A DNA stretch of 64,000 nt from positions 1-64,000 of the forward strand of contig NZ_JAMYWQ010000014.1 of the NCBI RefSeq assembly GCF_024160145.1, written 5' to 3'. The notes beneath the pieces were generated by a model. It worked only from the letters and a program-made list of their open reading frames with translations. It did no database searches and was not told the origin of the DNA. Made by a program: the position numbers and the translations under genes. The DNA comes from Serratia nevei. Lineage in GTDB: Bacteria > Pseudomonadota > Gammaproteobacteria > Enterobacterales > Enterobacteriaceae. Of this stretch, positions 9,163-18,479 are shown one piece after another. How positions within the stretch are numbered: position 1 is the first letter of the stretch; each line of letters begins with the position of its first letter.

Positions 9163-9830
9163 GCGTGATTGCACTGGAGAACCTGAGCGTCAGCCACCGC
9201 CAGGGCTACGAACTGCGCACCGTGGTGCATGGTGTTAACCTGCGCATCGAACCGGGCGAATGCTTCGGGCTGGTGGGGCCTTCCGGTTGCGGCAAGTCCT
9301 CGTTGCTGTGGGTTTTGGCCGGGCTGAACGGCAGCTGGCAGGGCGGTTTTGAGTTGCTGGGGCGGCGCCTGCAGCCGGGCCAGGCATTTACCGGCGAACT
9401 GCGGCGCGAGGTGCAGATGGTGTTTCAGGATCCCTATGCCTCGCTGCATCCCAAACATCGGCTTTTGCGCACGCTGTCGGAGCCGCTCAAACTGTTGCAG
9501 GAAAGCGGCATCGAAAGCAAGATCGACGCGGGTTTTCGCCAGGTGGGGTTGGATCCGCGCCTGCTGGATCGCTACCCGCATCAGCTGTCGGGCGGTCAGC
9601 GGCAGCGCGTGGCGATCGTGCGCGCATTGCTGTTGCGGCCGAAGCTGCTGCTGCTCGATGAGCCGACCTCGGCGCTGGATATGTCGGTGCAGGCGGAGAT
9701 CCTCAACCTGCTCAACGAGCTGAAACAGGCGGGCGATTTGACCATGGTGCTGGTCAGCCACGACGCGGACGTGATCGACCACATGTGCGATCGCGCGGTG
9801 GCGATGGCGCATGGCCGCATTATCGCTTGA
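9159..9830 (+). CDS. ABC importer ATPase, DppF-like, short form
   Basis: Second ATPase. At 223 residues it is about 100 shorter than standard DppF: it stops soon after the H-loop (VSHDADVIDHMCDRAVAMAHGR) and lacks the C-terminal peptide-transporter extension. All ATPase motifs are present: Walker A GPSGCGKS, FQDPYASLHP, signature LSGGQRQR, Walker B LLLLDEPTSALD. The start overlaps the upstream stop (ATGA). It is probably functional, since all nucleotide-binding motifs are intact. Confidence 0.9.
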   Translation: MSVIALENLSVSHRQGYELRTVVHGVNLRIEPGECFGLVGPSGCGKSSLLWVLAGLNGSWQGGFELLGRRLQPGQAFTGELRREVQMVFQDPYASLHPKHRLLRTLSEPLKLLQESGIESKIDAGFRQVGLDPRLLDRYPHQLSGGQRQRVAIVRALLLRPKLLLLDEPTSALDMSVQAEILNLLNELKQAGDLTMVLVSHDADVIDHMCDRAVAMAHGRIIA

Positions 9831-9905
9831 GCCTATGCCCGCCAACGTGGCGGGCATATCCATCCTGGTAATAAATAAAGCAATTTATCGTCGTTCTTCC
9901 GCTAA

Positions 9906-9927
9906 CGCTCGCCCCCTACACTCGAAA
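9906..9927 (+). promoter_or_regulatory. Upstream element shared by the two binding-protein genes, copy 2
   Basis: Counterpart of the element at 4786-4806 (core CGCTCGC then TACACTCG), 36-57 bases before the second binding-protein ATG. The 132-base gap 9831-9962 is the only sizeable one in this gene group, so copy 2 may have its own promoter. Confidence 0.4.
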
Positions 9928-9962
9928 AACAGCGCAACCGCGCGATTTTGGAGAGTGTATCG

Positions 9963-11546
9963 ATGAAACGGTTAATCCCGACCTTATTGTCTGGCGCGCT
10001 GGCGGCCGCTTTCGGCGCGCAGGCCGCCACCCCGCAGGATACCTTGGTGGTAGTGAGCTCGCTGGAGGGCATCATCAGCCTCGATCCGGCGGAAAGTTTT
10101 GAAACCGTCAGCTCGGCCAATCTGGTCAACCTCTATCAGCGTCTGGTGGCGCCGGATCGCGCCGCGCCGCAAAAGCTGGCGCCGGACGCCGCAGGCAGTT
10201 GGCAAGCGGGCGCCGATGGCCGCACCCTGACCTTTACCCTGAAACCGCAACAGCGCTTTGCTTCCGGTAATCCGCTGCGTCCCGAGGACGTGATTTTCTC
10301 GCTGGTGCGTGCGGTGAAGCTGAACAAGGCGCCGTCGTTTATCCTCGGTGAGTTTGGCTGGACGCCGAATAACGTTGAACAGCAGCTGAAGAAGGTCGGG
10401 GATAATCAGGTGCAGCTCAGTTGGCCCGCCAACATCGGCAGCGAGCTGGCGCTGCGTCTGCTGACGGCGAACGTGGCCTCGATCGTGGATGAGAAGCTGC
10501 TGAACGGGCACGTGCAGCAGGGAGATTACGGCAACGCCTGGCTGCGCAATCATTCCGCCGGCGGCGGCCCGTACCGGGTGAGCAACTATGTGCCGCACGA
10601 GGCGCTGCTGTTTGGCCGCAATGACTATGCGCCGTCGCCGGCCAGGCTAAAAACGGTGTTGTTCAAGAACGTCAGCGACGCCGGTACCCGCCGTCTGCTG
10701 TTGCTGAAGGGGGATGCCGACGTCGCCTACGATCTGGGTGCCGATCAGTTCGACTCGTTGCGCAACGTGCCGGGCGTGCGCATCGAGCAGGCCGATGCCC
10801 CCCGGGTGTATTACCTCGGTTTCAACACCGGCAGTAAAGACAACCCGGTGCTGGGCAACCCGGCGCTGTGGCAGGCGGCGCGCTGGCTGGTGGATTATCA
10901 AAACATCGCCGAGCGGTTGCTGAAAGGGCAATATCGCGTGCATCAGGCTTTCTTGCCGCAGGGATTGGACGGTGCGCTCGACGATCGGCCGTTTAAACTC
11001 GACGTGGACAAGGCCAAACAGATCCTGCGTGAGGCCGGCATCGCCGAAGGCACGCGCATCAGTCTGATCGTTATCAACCAACCGCCGTATACTGACATCG
11101 CACAGGCGTTGCAGGCCAGTTTTGCGCAGGCCGGGCTGCGGCTGGATATCCAGCCGGTGGTGGAGAGCGATCTGTGGGGTAAGATGCGCGGCCGCGATTT
11201 TCAGGCGATCTTTACCTACTGGGGTGCCGACTATCTGGATCCGAACACCAACGCCAGTGCCTTCGCCTACAACGTGCCTGATGGGCCGAAAACCCTGGCC
11301 TGGCGCACCCAGTGGCACATTCCGGCCATCAGCGCGGAAACGCGTGCGGCAGCGGCGGAGGGCAACAGCGCCGCGCGCAGCGCACGTTACGTCACGCTGC
11401 AAAGGGAACTGCAGGCCGGTTCGCCCTATGTGGTGGCGCTGCAGGGGCAAACGCTGGTGGCATTGCGGGACAACGTCGAAGAGGCTCGGGTGGATATCGC
11501 CAACAGCATGCTGTATCTGGATCGGGTGAGTAAAACGCAGCCGTGA
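9963..11546 (+). CDS. Periplasmic binding protein of a peptide-type ABC importer (family 5), copy 2
   Basis: A 527-residue paralogue of the protein at 4841-6409, agreeing from the signal peptide (MKRLIPTLLSGALAAAFGAQA) to the final LDRVSK. Shared landmarks include FASGNPLRPEDVIFSLVRAV, a central NHSAGGGPYRVSNYVPHEA and FQAIFTYWGADYLDPNTNA. ATG at 9963 has GGAGAG upstream; an earlier in-frame start five codons back is less likely. Two binding proteins for one permease and ATPase set suggests two ligands or affinities served by one channel (inference). Confidence 0.9.
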   Translation: MKRLIPTLLSGALAAAFGAQAATPQDTLVVVSSLEGIISLDPAESFETVSSANLVNLYQRLVAPDRAAPQKLAPDAAGSWQAGADGRTLTFTLKPQQRFASGNPLRPEDVIFSLVRAVKLNKAPSFILGEFGWTPNNVEQQLKKVGDNQVQLSWPANIGSELALRLLTANVASIVDEKLLNGHVQQGDYGNAWLRNHSAGGGPYRVSNYVPHEALLFGRNDYAPSPARLKTVLFKNVSDAGTRRLLLLKGDADVAYDLGADQFDSLRNVPGVRIEQADAPRVYYLGFNTGSKDNPVLGNPALWQAARWLVDYQNIAERLLKGQYRVHQAFLPQGLDGALDDRPFKLDVDKAKQILREAGIAEGTRISLIVINQPPYTDIAQALQASFAQAGLRLDIQPVVESDLWGKMRGRDFQAIFTYWGADYLDPNTNASAFAYNVPDGPKTLAWRTQWHIPAISAETRAAAAEGNSAARSARYVTLQRELQAGSPYVVALQGQTLVALRDNVEEARVDIANSMLYLDRVSKTQP

Positions 11547-11550
11547 GCGC

Positions 11551-11588
11551 GCCATGCCCCCTTGCCGCAGACGAGCAGGGGGCGTGGC
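11551..11588. terminator. Hairpin between convergent genes
   Basis: A long stem (about 11551-11562 with 11577-11588, core GCCCCC/GGGGGC, one G-T pair) sits between the convergent binding-protein and EpsG-like genes. No strong T run on either side, so it may be a weak two-way terminator. Confidence 0.55.
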
Positions 11589-11606
11589 AAGTTTAAACCG
11601 GCGAGA

Positions 11607-12875
11607 TCACCACGGCGTGCCGGCGAGGTTCAGCTTGTTGAGGATCGTCGGCAAACTGTCGGTCACCAGCGCCTGCAGGTCGCCGTACCAGAACTGCTGT
11701 ACGCCGACCTGGTTGATATACAGATAGGAGGCGATGCCCAGCGAGAAGCACAGCAGCGTCAACAGCACCCGGCTCACCGTGTCTTTCAGGTTGCCGCACA
11801 CCATCACCATAAAGATCAGCACGAAGATCATCATATTGAATGAGTAGCGGTTGGCCACCTCTTCAAAACTGATGGTGGCGAAGAACACCGCGCAGTTATA
11901 GAGGAACATCAGGCGCACGGCATAGGCAGCTTGTACGAACCGGGGCGATGGCGTGCGGAACTTGTAGCGGGCGAATTGATACAGCGCCTCCACCACGCCG
12001 ACGTACAGCAGCGTGATCTGAATTTTACGCACCGGGTTATTGCCGAAGTCGCCGCTGACGTAAGCCTCGGCGCGCGAAGCCAAAAAATCATTGCCGACCA
12101 CGGCGATCAATTTAGGCATCAGTACCGCACCGCCGAGGTAACAGGCGGCGAACAGCGCCAATACCGGCAGGGTGCCGACGGTGCGCCAGCGTGCGGGCAA
12201 CAACAGATAGGGCAGAAACAGGAAAGCGGAAAAGTGGCTGAAGGACGCCAGCACGATCCAGAGCAGCATGCGTCCGCGGTGCTGTTCCGACACGGCCAGC
12301 ACCAGAAAAGAGAGCGCCAGCCCTTGCCGCAGCAGGTTGCCGTACAGCCCCTGGAAATTGTACTGGCAGCAGAACAAAAACAGGATCACCGCAAAGTAAG
12401 TGCGCGACAGGCGGTAAACGCCCAGCGCCAGCAGCGAGAAGCTGATGAGGAAGAAGGCGGCGAATGCGCCGTTACCGACGCCAAACCAGGTGGCGGTCAG
12501 TTTGAACAGCAGGTGCGAGACAAAGTCGGTGCCGGAGAACTGCGCCAGCCAGTCCATCAGGCCGTAACCGCTGTACTGTTGCATCTCAAGGTAGTAGTTC
12601 ACCTTGTCGTTCATCACCGGTTCGAGGTTCTTCGTCGCCAGCGGCACCACGGAGATCACGGTCAGCAGCAGGAACGCGGAGAGATTCAGCAGGCGATCGG
12701 GTTGCTGGCGCAGCAGCATAAAGGCGGCGATCAGGCCGCTGCAAATCACCAACGACAAATAGGGGGCATACCACAGGCCTGTGATGGCGACGGCGGCCAG
12801 CAGCAGCCATCGCAGGGAAGAATGCGGCTGTTCGCTGTCGGCAAGGGCGGCGAGCGGTCTGACCGGGTTTTGCAT
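11607..12875 (-). CDS. EpsG-family membrane protein, candidate exopolysaccharide polymerase
   Basis: Polytopic inner-membrane protein of 422 residues with roughly ten or more hydrophobic segments, e.g. LLLAAVAITGLWYAPYLSLV near the start. It resembles EpsG/Wzy-type proteins: the DKVNYYLEMQQY segment after the first helices and NLLRQGLALSFLVLAV, where EpsG proteins carry an R-Q-x-hydrophobic motif. I chose ATG at 12873-12875 because GGAG lies just upstream; two earlier in-frame ATGs (from 12887 and 12965) are possible. The exopolysaccharide locus at 22.8-36.1 kb has no recognisable polymerase gene, so this may be its missing Wzy, 10 kb away (inference). Confidence 0.75.
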   Translation of the reverse strand: MQNPVRPLAALADSEQPHSSLRWLLLAAVAITGLWYAPYLSLVICSGLIAAFMLLRQQPDRLLNLSAFLLLTVISVVPLATKNLEPVMNDKVNYYLEMQQYSGYGLMDWLAQFSGTDFVSHLLFKLTATWFGVGNGAFAAFFLISFSLLALGVYRLSRTYFAVILFLFCCQYNFQGLYGNLLRQGLALSFLVLAVSEQHRGRMLLWIVLASFSHFSAFLFLPYLLLPARWRTVGTLPVLALFAACYLGGAVLMPKLIAVVGNDFLASRAEAYVSGDFGNNPVRKIQITLLYVGVVEALYQFARYKFRTPSPRFVQAAYAVRLMFLYNCAVFFATISFEEVANRYSFNMMIFVLIFMVMVCGNLKDTVSRVLLTLLCFSLGIASYLYINQVGVQQFWYGDLQALVTDSLPTILNKLNLAGTPW

Positions 12876-12972
12876 GGGAGGCTCCATGGCGTGATCCAGC
12901 TGGGAAAAGTAACACCGGGGCCGGCAGGGACACAGTGAGTTTTGGTGAAATAGGCAAAATTTCACTGGGTTG

Positions 12973-13749
12973 TCATCCCCCCGGCGGCGGCGGAAAAACG
13001 GCCGGCTGTGAGGTGAGGGAAAGCGGCGATGTGGGCTGAGAGCCGCGTCCCATCTGGGTTTTATTTTGGGATTTCGCTGTAAAATAAATAAAATCCCACT
13101 GCGGATTAGCGGGGCCGGCGCCTGTCAGCAGACACAGCCAACCAGCCGCCGCCAAGGCGATGCCGAAAGGTTGTGGCGCTTGCCAGGCACGCCGCCTGCG
13201 CAGGCCGCGCGCCAACGCCACGCCTAATCCGAACGCCGCCGCCAAACAGACCAGCAGCGGCAGCATGGCCCAGCCGAGCCAGGCGCCCAGCGCCGCCAGC
13301 AGTTTGAAATCGCCCTGGCCGATGCCGTCTCGTTGCCGCGCGTATCGGTAAAGCGCGTTGAGCAACCATAATGCGCCATAGCCGGCTGCGGCACCGATAA
13401 CCGCGTCGTCCAGCGGCGCCCAGCGAGCGTCAAGGTTACACAGCAGCCCACCCCACAGCAGTGGCTGGGTCAGCCGGTCCGGCAGCCACCGGTGACGCCA
13501 GTCAAGCCAGGCCAGGGCGATGAGCAACGTGGCCGCCGGCAGCAACCACAGCCGCTGCGGTGCCGGTATATTGAAAGGCAACGTCGCCAGTGCAAAACCA
13601 AAGGCCGTCAGCAGCAGGCTGCGGCGGTATAATTTGGGTGGGTGCCGGGGCGCCGTGCGCTCCAGCCTGTTGATAAGTACGAAGGCCGGCGCGCCTGCCG
13701 CCAGCAGAGCGACGAAAAACAACGCGTACCACAGTAAAGAAAGCGACAT
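12973..13749 (-). CDS. Minimal prepilin peptidase (A24 family) without the methylase domain
   Basis: Inner-membrane aspartic protease of the type IV prepilin peptidase family. The 258-residue protein has the two catalytic aspartate regions, LDWRHRWLPD (Asp83) and GIGQGDFKLLAALGAWLG (Asp147), within six or so hydrophobic segments. It lacks the N-terminal methyltransferase domain and CxxC zinc site of PilD/GspO, like short enzymes such as TadV or GspO-like orphans. The C-terminus carries an unusual hydrophilic, proline-rich tail (about the last 35 residues). No pilin or secretion gene is in the window; the nearest neighbour is the EpsG-like gene 97 bases downstream, possibly co-transcribed. Confidence 0.8.
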   Translation of the reverse strand: MSLSLLWYALFFVALLAAGAPAFVLINRLERTAPRHPPKLYRRSLLLTAFGFALATLPFNIPAPQRLWLLPAATLLIALAWLDWRHRWLPDRLTQPLLWGGLLCNLDARWAPLDDAVIGAAAGYGALWLLNALYRYARQRDGIGQGDFKLLAALGAWLGWAMLPLLVCLAAAFGLGVALARGLRRRRAWQAPQPFGIALAAAGWLCLLTGAGPANPQWDFIYFTAKSQNKTQMGRGSQPTSPLSLTSQPAVFPPPPGG

Positions 13750-14175
13750 TTGGCCCCCGCCCGTCGTGAAACAGACGTTTAAAATAACGGCAAAATGCGT
13801 ATTTCATCGGGGTGAAATGCGGCGGCCTGCGGGATATGCGCAGTTGCGCGCAGCACGGCCTTACGTATTGCATGGCGAAACAAGCCGCTACGTGTCGGCT
13901 CGCAGCGTTACTGCACGTTTTATCGGCAAAATCGGCGCTAAAAGGGTGTGAATTCTCCAAGCGAATGGAAGGGGGCCAGTCAATGGTGTGATGTGACGGC
14001 GTCACTCGGGGCGATTGGGGTTTATCCTATTGTTTCTGTTCGCCAAGCCGTTAGGCTTTAAGGGAGAGGCGTCCCCGCCAGGCCGGGACGTAAGATTTTT
14101 CAGATCTGTCGCGGGAAAGGTGATAGCAAAGCAGTGGGTTGGCGCGATCCAGGAGGGAGAGAAGCCAACGGTGTC
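13750..14175. other. Divergent intergenic region without a recognised gene
   Basis: A 426-base gap between the prepilin peptidase (minus) and ychO (plus). I see no convincing ORF, RNA gene or known operator. A GGAGGGAGAG run lies about 17 bases before the ychO start chosen here. Confidence 0.6.
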
Positions 14176-15687
14176 ATGACAGACGTGATTCAGACAGGAT
14201 TTATCAAGACCCAAAAACGATTTTGGCGCCGTCGCCAGGCGGCCTGGCTGGCCGGGCCGTTGATGTGGCTGGCCGGCATGGTGCCCGTGTGCGCCGAATC
14301 CCCGCCGGCGCCGGACGCCGTTATTTCTTCCGAACAGCAAGCCGCGGATCCGGCCGAGAACTTGCCGGATCTGGGCGGTGCGCCCGACGACGCCGCGCGT
14401 GAAAAACAGTGGGCCGAGATGGCCAAACAGCTCGGCGAGAAAGATCTGAACAACGTTTCACGTCAGCAGATGCGCAGCCGCGCCGAGGATTATTTGCTGG
14501 GCCAGGCGGCCGACACGCTGCAGCAACAGGCGCAGGAACTGTTGTCGCCGCTGGGCACTGCCCGGCTCTCGCTGAAGATGACCGGTGAGGGTGACTTTAC
14601 CGGCAGCAACGGGCAATTATTCAGCCCGCTGTACGACGTCGACGGCTTGCTGACCTACGGCCAGATCGGCTGGCAGCAGCAAAGCGCCGGGGCGCTGGGC
14701 AATTTTGCGCTGGGGCAGCGCTGGATCGTCGGCGACTGGTTGCTGGGTTACAACACGGCGCTCGACAGCGATTTCGCCCGGCAGCGCAATCGCGGCAGCA
14801 TCGGTGCGGAAGCCTGGGGAGACTACCTGCGTTTCTCCACCAACTATTATTATCCGCTGTCGGCGCTGTCGCAGCAGCCCGGCGATGGGGGGTTTTTCAG
14901 CCGCCCGGCACGCGGTTACGACATCACGACGCAGGGCTACCTGCCGTTTTACCGCCAGATCGGCGGTTCGCTCAGCTATGAGCAGTACCTGGGCGACAAT
15001 GTCAGTCTGTTCGGCAGCGGCAAAAAGCAAAACGATCCGCGCGCCATGCAGCTGGGTATCAATTACACCCCGGTACCGCTGGTGACGATGAAGGCGCTGC
15101 ATAAGATTGGCGCGGGCGGGCAGAGCCAGGATCAGGTCGAGCTGGCGCTGAGTTATCGGCTCGGGGTGCCGCTGGTGAAGCAGATTTCGCCGGAGTATGT
15201 GGCGCAGGCCAAGTCACTGCGCGGCAGCCGCTACGATCCTATCGAACGCAAGAACGTGCCGGTGCTGGAGTTCCGTCAGCGCAAGACGCTGCAGGTGTTC
15301 CTGGCCACGCCGCCGTGGAACCTGCAGGCAGGAGAAACCGTGCCGCTGGTGGTGGAGATCAAGGCATTGAACGGCATTGCTCACGTCAGTTGGCAGGGGG
15401 ATACGCAGGCGCTGAGCCTGACGCCGCCGCACAACGTCAACGATCCGCAGGGCTGGACGGCGATCGTGCCGCCGTGGGACGACACGCCGGGCGCCGCCAA
15501 CAGCTACCGGCTGTCGGTCACGCTGGAGGACGACAAGCAGCAGCGCGTGACCTCCAACTGGATAGCGCTGAAAGTGGCGCCGCCGCTGACGGCGGCCAGC
15601 GAAGATGATGCGGGCCTGCCGCCGATCAAAACCCTGACGCCACCACCCATTCCGGCGCAAACCGGGCCGCTGTACGGCGGCGATTAA
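14176..15687 (+). CDS. ychO: YchO, inverse-autotransporter (intimin/invasin-type) outer-membrane barrel protein
   Basis: Predicted outer-membrane beta-barrel with a short C-terminal extracellular domain. The 503-residue product follows E. coli YchO over its length: signal sequence (hydrophobic run [16 protein letters not shown]), DGLPDLG-like stretch [10 protein letters not shown], the barrel ([11 protein letters not shown] through [11 protein letters not shown]) and the [26 protein letters not shown] segment leading to an Ig-like C-terminal part. In E. coli, ychO also lies next to narL in convergent orientation. The stop overlaps the narL stop by a few bases. The start is uncertain: ATG at 14176 gives an unusually long basic n-region before the signal helix. 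Confidence 0.88.
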   Translation: MTDVIQTGFIKTQKRFWRRRQAAWLAGPLMWLAGMVPVCAESPPAPDAVISSEQQAADPAENLPDLGGAPDDAAREKQWAEMAKQLGEKDLNNVSRQQMRSRAEDYLLGQAADTLQQQAQELLSPLGTARLSLKMTGEGDFTGSNGQLFSPLYDVDGLLTYGQIGWQQQSAGALGNFALGQRWIVGDWLLGYNTALDSDFARQRNRGSIGAEAWGDYLRFSTNYYYPLSALSQQPGDGGFFSRPARGYDITTQGYLPFYRQIGGSLSYEQYLGDNVSLFGSGKKQNDPRAMQLGINYTPVPLVTMKALHKIGAGGQSQDQVELALSYRLGVPLVKQISPEYVAQAKSLRGSRYDPIERKNVPVLEFRQRKTLQVFLATPPWNLQAGETVPLVVEIKALNGIAHVSWQGDTQALSLTPPHNVNDPQGWTAIVPPWDDTPGAANSYRLSVTLEDDKQQRVTSNWIALKVAPPLTAASEDDAGLPPIKTLTPPPIPAQTGPLYGGD

Positions 15688-16334
15688 CCGTTTTTGCCCT
15701 GCAGCACCCACACGGCTGCCTCGACGCGGGATTTTAGCTTCATCTTCTTCAGCAGGTGTTTGACGTGTACCTTGACGGTGCTTTCGGTGATGGTCAGGCG
15801 GCGGGCGATCAGCTTGTTCGGCAGCCCCTGGGCGATCAGCTTCAGGATATCCCGCTCGCGCGGCGTCAACTGCTGAATATCGCGATCGGCGCTGGGGCGG
15901 TTTTCCCGCAGGCTGGCGGCGAGGATCGGCGTCAGCGTCTCGCTGAGCACCATCTGCCCGGCGGCCGCCTGATGCAGCGCCTTCAGCAGATCCTCTGGCT
16001 CCATGTCTTTCAACAAGTAACCGTCGGCGCCGCGCTTGAGTGCGCTGACGACGTCGTCTTCATGGTTGGACACGCTGAATACCACGACGCGCCCCGACAG
16101 GTCGGTCTGGCGCAGGCGATCCAGCGTTTCCAGCCCGTTGATACCGGGCATGTTCAGGTCGAGCAGGATCAGATCCGGGTCGTGCTGCTCCGCCAGCACC
16201 ACCCCTTGCTCGCCGTTGCCGGCCTCGGCGATGACCTGCAGGCGAGCGTCCATGCCGATCAGCTGTTTTACGCCGTTGCGCAGCATCGGGTGGTCGTCGA
16301 TCAGTAAGATTGTGGCGGCGGTTTCTGTCGTCAT
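15684..16334 (-). CDS. narL: Nitrate/nitrite response regulator NarL
   Basis: Response regulator that activates nitrate-respiration genes and represses alternative anaerobic pathways when phosphorylated by NarX. The 216 residues match E. coli NarL in length and sequence: receiver domain with acidic pair DD at 13-14 and phospho-acceptor Asp59 in [17 protein letters not shown], linker, then a LuxR-type helix-turn-helix ([22 protein letters not shown]). It ends in QGKNG. It follows narX by ten bases in one operon and converges on ychO with a 4-base overlap. Confidence 0.97.
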   Translation of the reverse strand: MTTETAATILLIDDHPMLRNGVKQLIGMDARLQVIAEAGNGEQGVVLAEQHDPDLILLDLNMPGINGLETLDRLRQTDLSGRVVVFSVSNHEDDVVSALKRGADGYLLKDMEPEDLLKALHQAAAGQMVLSETLTPILAASLRENRPSADRDIQQLTPRERDILKLIAQGLPNKLIARRLTITESTVKVHVKHLLKKMKLKSRVEAAVWVLQGKNG

Positions 16335-16344
16335 GGTGTCTCCG

Positions 16345-18129
16345 TTAGTCGATGGCGTGGTTATCCGGCGTGAAGCTGACCCGCACCTCGGTGCCGCCGC
16401 CGCTGCGCGGTAAAATGTCGCAGCGGCCGTGCAGGCTCTTGGCGCGATCGCGCATGATGATCAAGCCGTAATGGTCGGGGCGTGACGTCTCGGCCGGCAG
16501 GCCGCGTCCGTTGTCGCATACGCTCAGGGTCACTTCGCCCCGTTTATTGATGACCCGAATACTCACCTGGCTGGCGGCGGCATGCTTGAGGATGTTGCTG
16601 AGCGCCTCGCGGGCGATCTGCAGCAGGTGAATGGCCTGATAGGCGGGCACCGTGCGTGGCCCCAGTTGATAATCGAGACTGATGGTCAGGCCCAGCTTGG
16701 GATTGAACTCCGCCACCGTCGATTGCAGCGCCGCCAGCAGACCCGGTTCGGTCAACTGCAGGCGGAAGGTGGTCAGCAACTCGCGCAGCTGGCGATAGGC
16801 GCCGTTCAACTCTTCGCGCATCTGCTGCACCAGCGCCTGGCTGGCGGAGGAGAGCGTTTCGCCCTGCATCTGCAGGCAGGCGATCTGCATTTTCAGGCAG
16901 GAGAGCGATTGGGCGATAGAGTCGTGCAGCTCGCGGGCGATCGCCGCCCGTTCTTCCATCAGCATCAGCTGCTGCTGGTGGTCGACCTGACGCTCGATGG
17001 CCAGTACGCTGGTCAGCTGCTCCACCAGAGTGTTGATCAGCTGGCGGTGTTCATCGTTCAGCGGTTGTTGCGGCGCATGCTGGGCCACGATCACGCCATA
17101 GTCGCCGAGCTTGTCGCTCAGGCTCCAGCTCAGCGACGGATTGTCGGGGTGCTGGCGATCGTTTTCATGCAGGCAGGCGCTGCACACCGGATTATGACAA
17201 TGCTCCGGCCGCAACGGTTGGTTGCCGCTCAGCTGCAGCAACGGCTCCCGGCTGTCGTTCTCATACAGCCGCACCTGAATGGCGCGCAGCGGCGTCAGGG
17301 CTTGCAGCTGGTTGAGCAGCGGCGTCAGGCGGCTGCACAGCGGCTCGCTGGCGTGCAGCTGGCGGCTGGCGCGGTAGAGAAAGCTCAACACCTGGTTTTT
17401 CTGCTGCAGGTCGGCGGTCTTTTCGGCCACGCGCTGCTCCAGGCCGCTGTAGGTGGCGGCCAGTTCGTCCGACATGGTGTTCAACGCGCCGCCGAGCGAG
17501 GCCATCTCGTCCTGATGGCCGCGTTGCGCAAAGCGGCGGCTAAAATCGCCGCGGCCCACCGCCAGCGCCATCTCCACCAGCTGCCGCCAGGGGTGCAGCA
17601 ACCGCCGGCGTAGGTAGCAGGTGGTGCCGAACAGCAGCAGCAGCGTCAGCGCGATGAAGCCGGCCTGCACCAGCGTCACCATCAGCAGGCGGCGCTCGGT
17701 TTGCCTGTCGATATCCGACACCAGCTTGTCCAGCAACTGCACGAAGTGCGCCACCTGCGGCGCGGCATCGGCCGGCTGCTGCGCGCTGCGCAGACGAGGT
17801 TGCAGGGTCTGTTGCCAATAGTCGCGCAGGGCGTCGAAGGGGTGCGTCAACCCCTCCTGCTCCACCGAACGTTGCAGGTCGGGGCTGTTTTCGTCGCGTT
17901 CCAATTCCTGAATCAAGGTTTCGTGCCGTTCATCCAGCGGCACCTGCGCCAGCAGCCGGTAGCTTTGCATACGCAGCGAGCCGGCCTTGTTGATGGCGTG
18001 TGCGTTGCCCTGAATGCTTTGCGACATCCAGGCGGAAATCCCCATGCCGGCCACGCCCAGCATGCCCGACAGCAACATCAGCAGGGCGACCTGATTCACG
18101 ATCGAAAGCGGGGCCAACAGGCGTTTCAT
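16345..18129 (-). CDS. narX: Nitrate/nitrite sensor histidine kinase NarX
   Basis: Inner-membrane sensor that binds periplasmic nitrate and phosphorylates NarL. The 594-residue protein (598 in E. coli) has TM1 at about 12-34, the periplasmic P-box [14 protein letters not shown] (47-60), TM2 at about 150-172, a HAMP domain, a central module with cysteines 311, 316 and 319 ([10 protein letters not shown]), the H-box [13 protein letters not shown] with His402, and the HATPase domain ([16 protein letters not shown]). ATG at 18127-18129 matches the family start; the open frame extends 22 codons further. Intact key residues suggest normal function. Confidence 0.97.
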   Translation of the reverse strand: MKRLLAPLSIVNQVALLMLLSGMLGVAGMGISAWMSQSIQGNAHAINKAGSLRMQSYRLLAQVPLDERHETLIQELERDENSPDLQRSVEQEGLTHPFDALRDYWQQTLQPRLRSAQQPADAAPQVAHFVQLLDKLVSDIDRQTERRLLMVTLVQAGFIALTLLLLFGTTCYLRRRLLHPWRQLVEMALAVGRGDFSRRFAQRGHQDEMASLGGALNTMSDELAATYSGLEQRVAEKTADLQQKNQVLSFLYRASRQLHASEPLCSRLTPLLNQLQALTPLRAIQVRLYENDSREPLLQLSGNQPLRPEHCHNPVCSACLHENDRQHPDNPSLSWSLSDKLGDYGVIVAQHAPQQPLNDEHRQLINTLVEQLTSVLAIERQVDHQQQLMLMEERAAIARELHDSIAQSLSCLKMQIACLQMQGETLSSASQALVQQMREELNGAYRQLRELLTTFRLQLTEPGLLAALQSTVAEFNPKLGLTISLDYQLGPRTVPAYQAIHLLQIAREALSNILKHAAASQVSIRVINKRGEVTLSVCDNGRGLPAETSRPDHYGLIIMRDRAKSLHGRCDILPRSGGGTEVRVSFTPDNHAID

Positions 18130-18240
18130 AAGCGTGGGTTCCTGGCATTTGGCGCCGCTGAAGCTCAGGGAGAAGGCGGCGACGGTGAGAAACAAGTAAC
18201 GATTCAGCCGTATTTTTGATTATCCCTGAGCACAACCCCA

Positions 18241-18261
18241 TACCTCGAATGAAGTACCCAT
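18241..18261. promoter_or_regulatory. NarL heptamer pair in the narX-narK gap
   Basis: TACCTCG (18241-18247, one mismatch) and TACCCAT (18255-18261, exact match to TACYYMT) are spaced 14 bases start to start. The position between two NarXL-system operons makes NarL binding likely. Confidence 0.6.
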
Positions 18262-18352
18262 TAGTTTCCGACGGAATGGCGGGGCGGTGAAAATAGCGAA
18301 AAGGCTCTTATTAGTACATTGATTTTAATTGCTTTAATTTTTCAATGGGGCG

Positions 18353-18359
18353 TACCTCT
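18353..18359 (+). promoter_or_regulatory. NarL heptamer upstream of the narK FNR site
   Basis: TACCTCT matches the NarL heptamer TACYYMT exactly. It lies about 50 bases upstream of the FNR site, as in enterobacterial narK promoters where NarL assists FNR. Confidence 0.55.
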
Positions 18360-18405
18360 AAGGGGATGAGGGCGCAGGTTGCGCCGCCAACTAGTTGCAT
18401 TCGGG

Positions 18406-18447
18406 TTGATATACATCAACTTTGCCGCCGGGGCCGCCCCCTAGGGT
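18406..18447 (+). promoter_or_regulatory. FNR-dependent promoter of narK
   Basis: TTGATATACATCAA at 18406-18419 is a perfect FNR site (TTGAT-N4-ATCAA). With class II geometry (centre at -41.5) the transcription start would be near 18454, and TAGGGT at 18442-18447 falls exactly where the -10 hexamer should be. This predicts anaerobic activation of narK. Confidence 0.85.
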
Positions 18448-18479
18448 GTGCGGAATGATCCCCCGTGTCTGAGGTTTTT

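Noticed and set aside
14020-14130. Possible c-di-GMP riboswitch before ychO (GGGACGTAAGA-like stretch)
   Set aside because: The GGGACGCAAAGCC core and the partner stem of the GEMM motif are not reproduced; only a short chance similarity remains.
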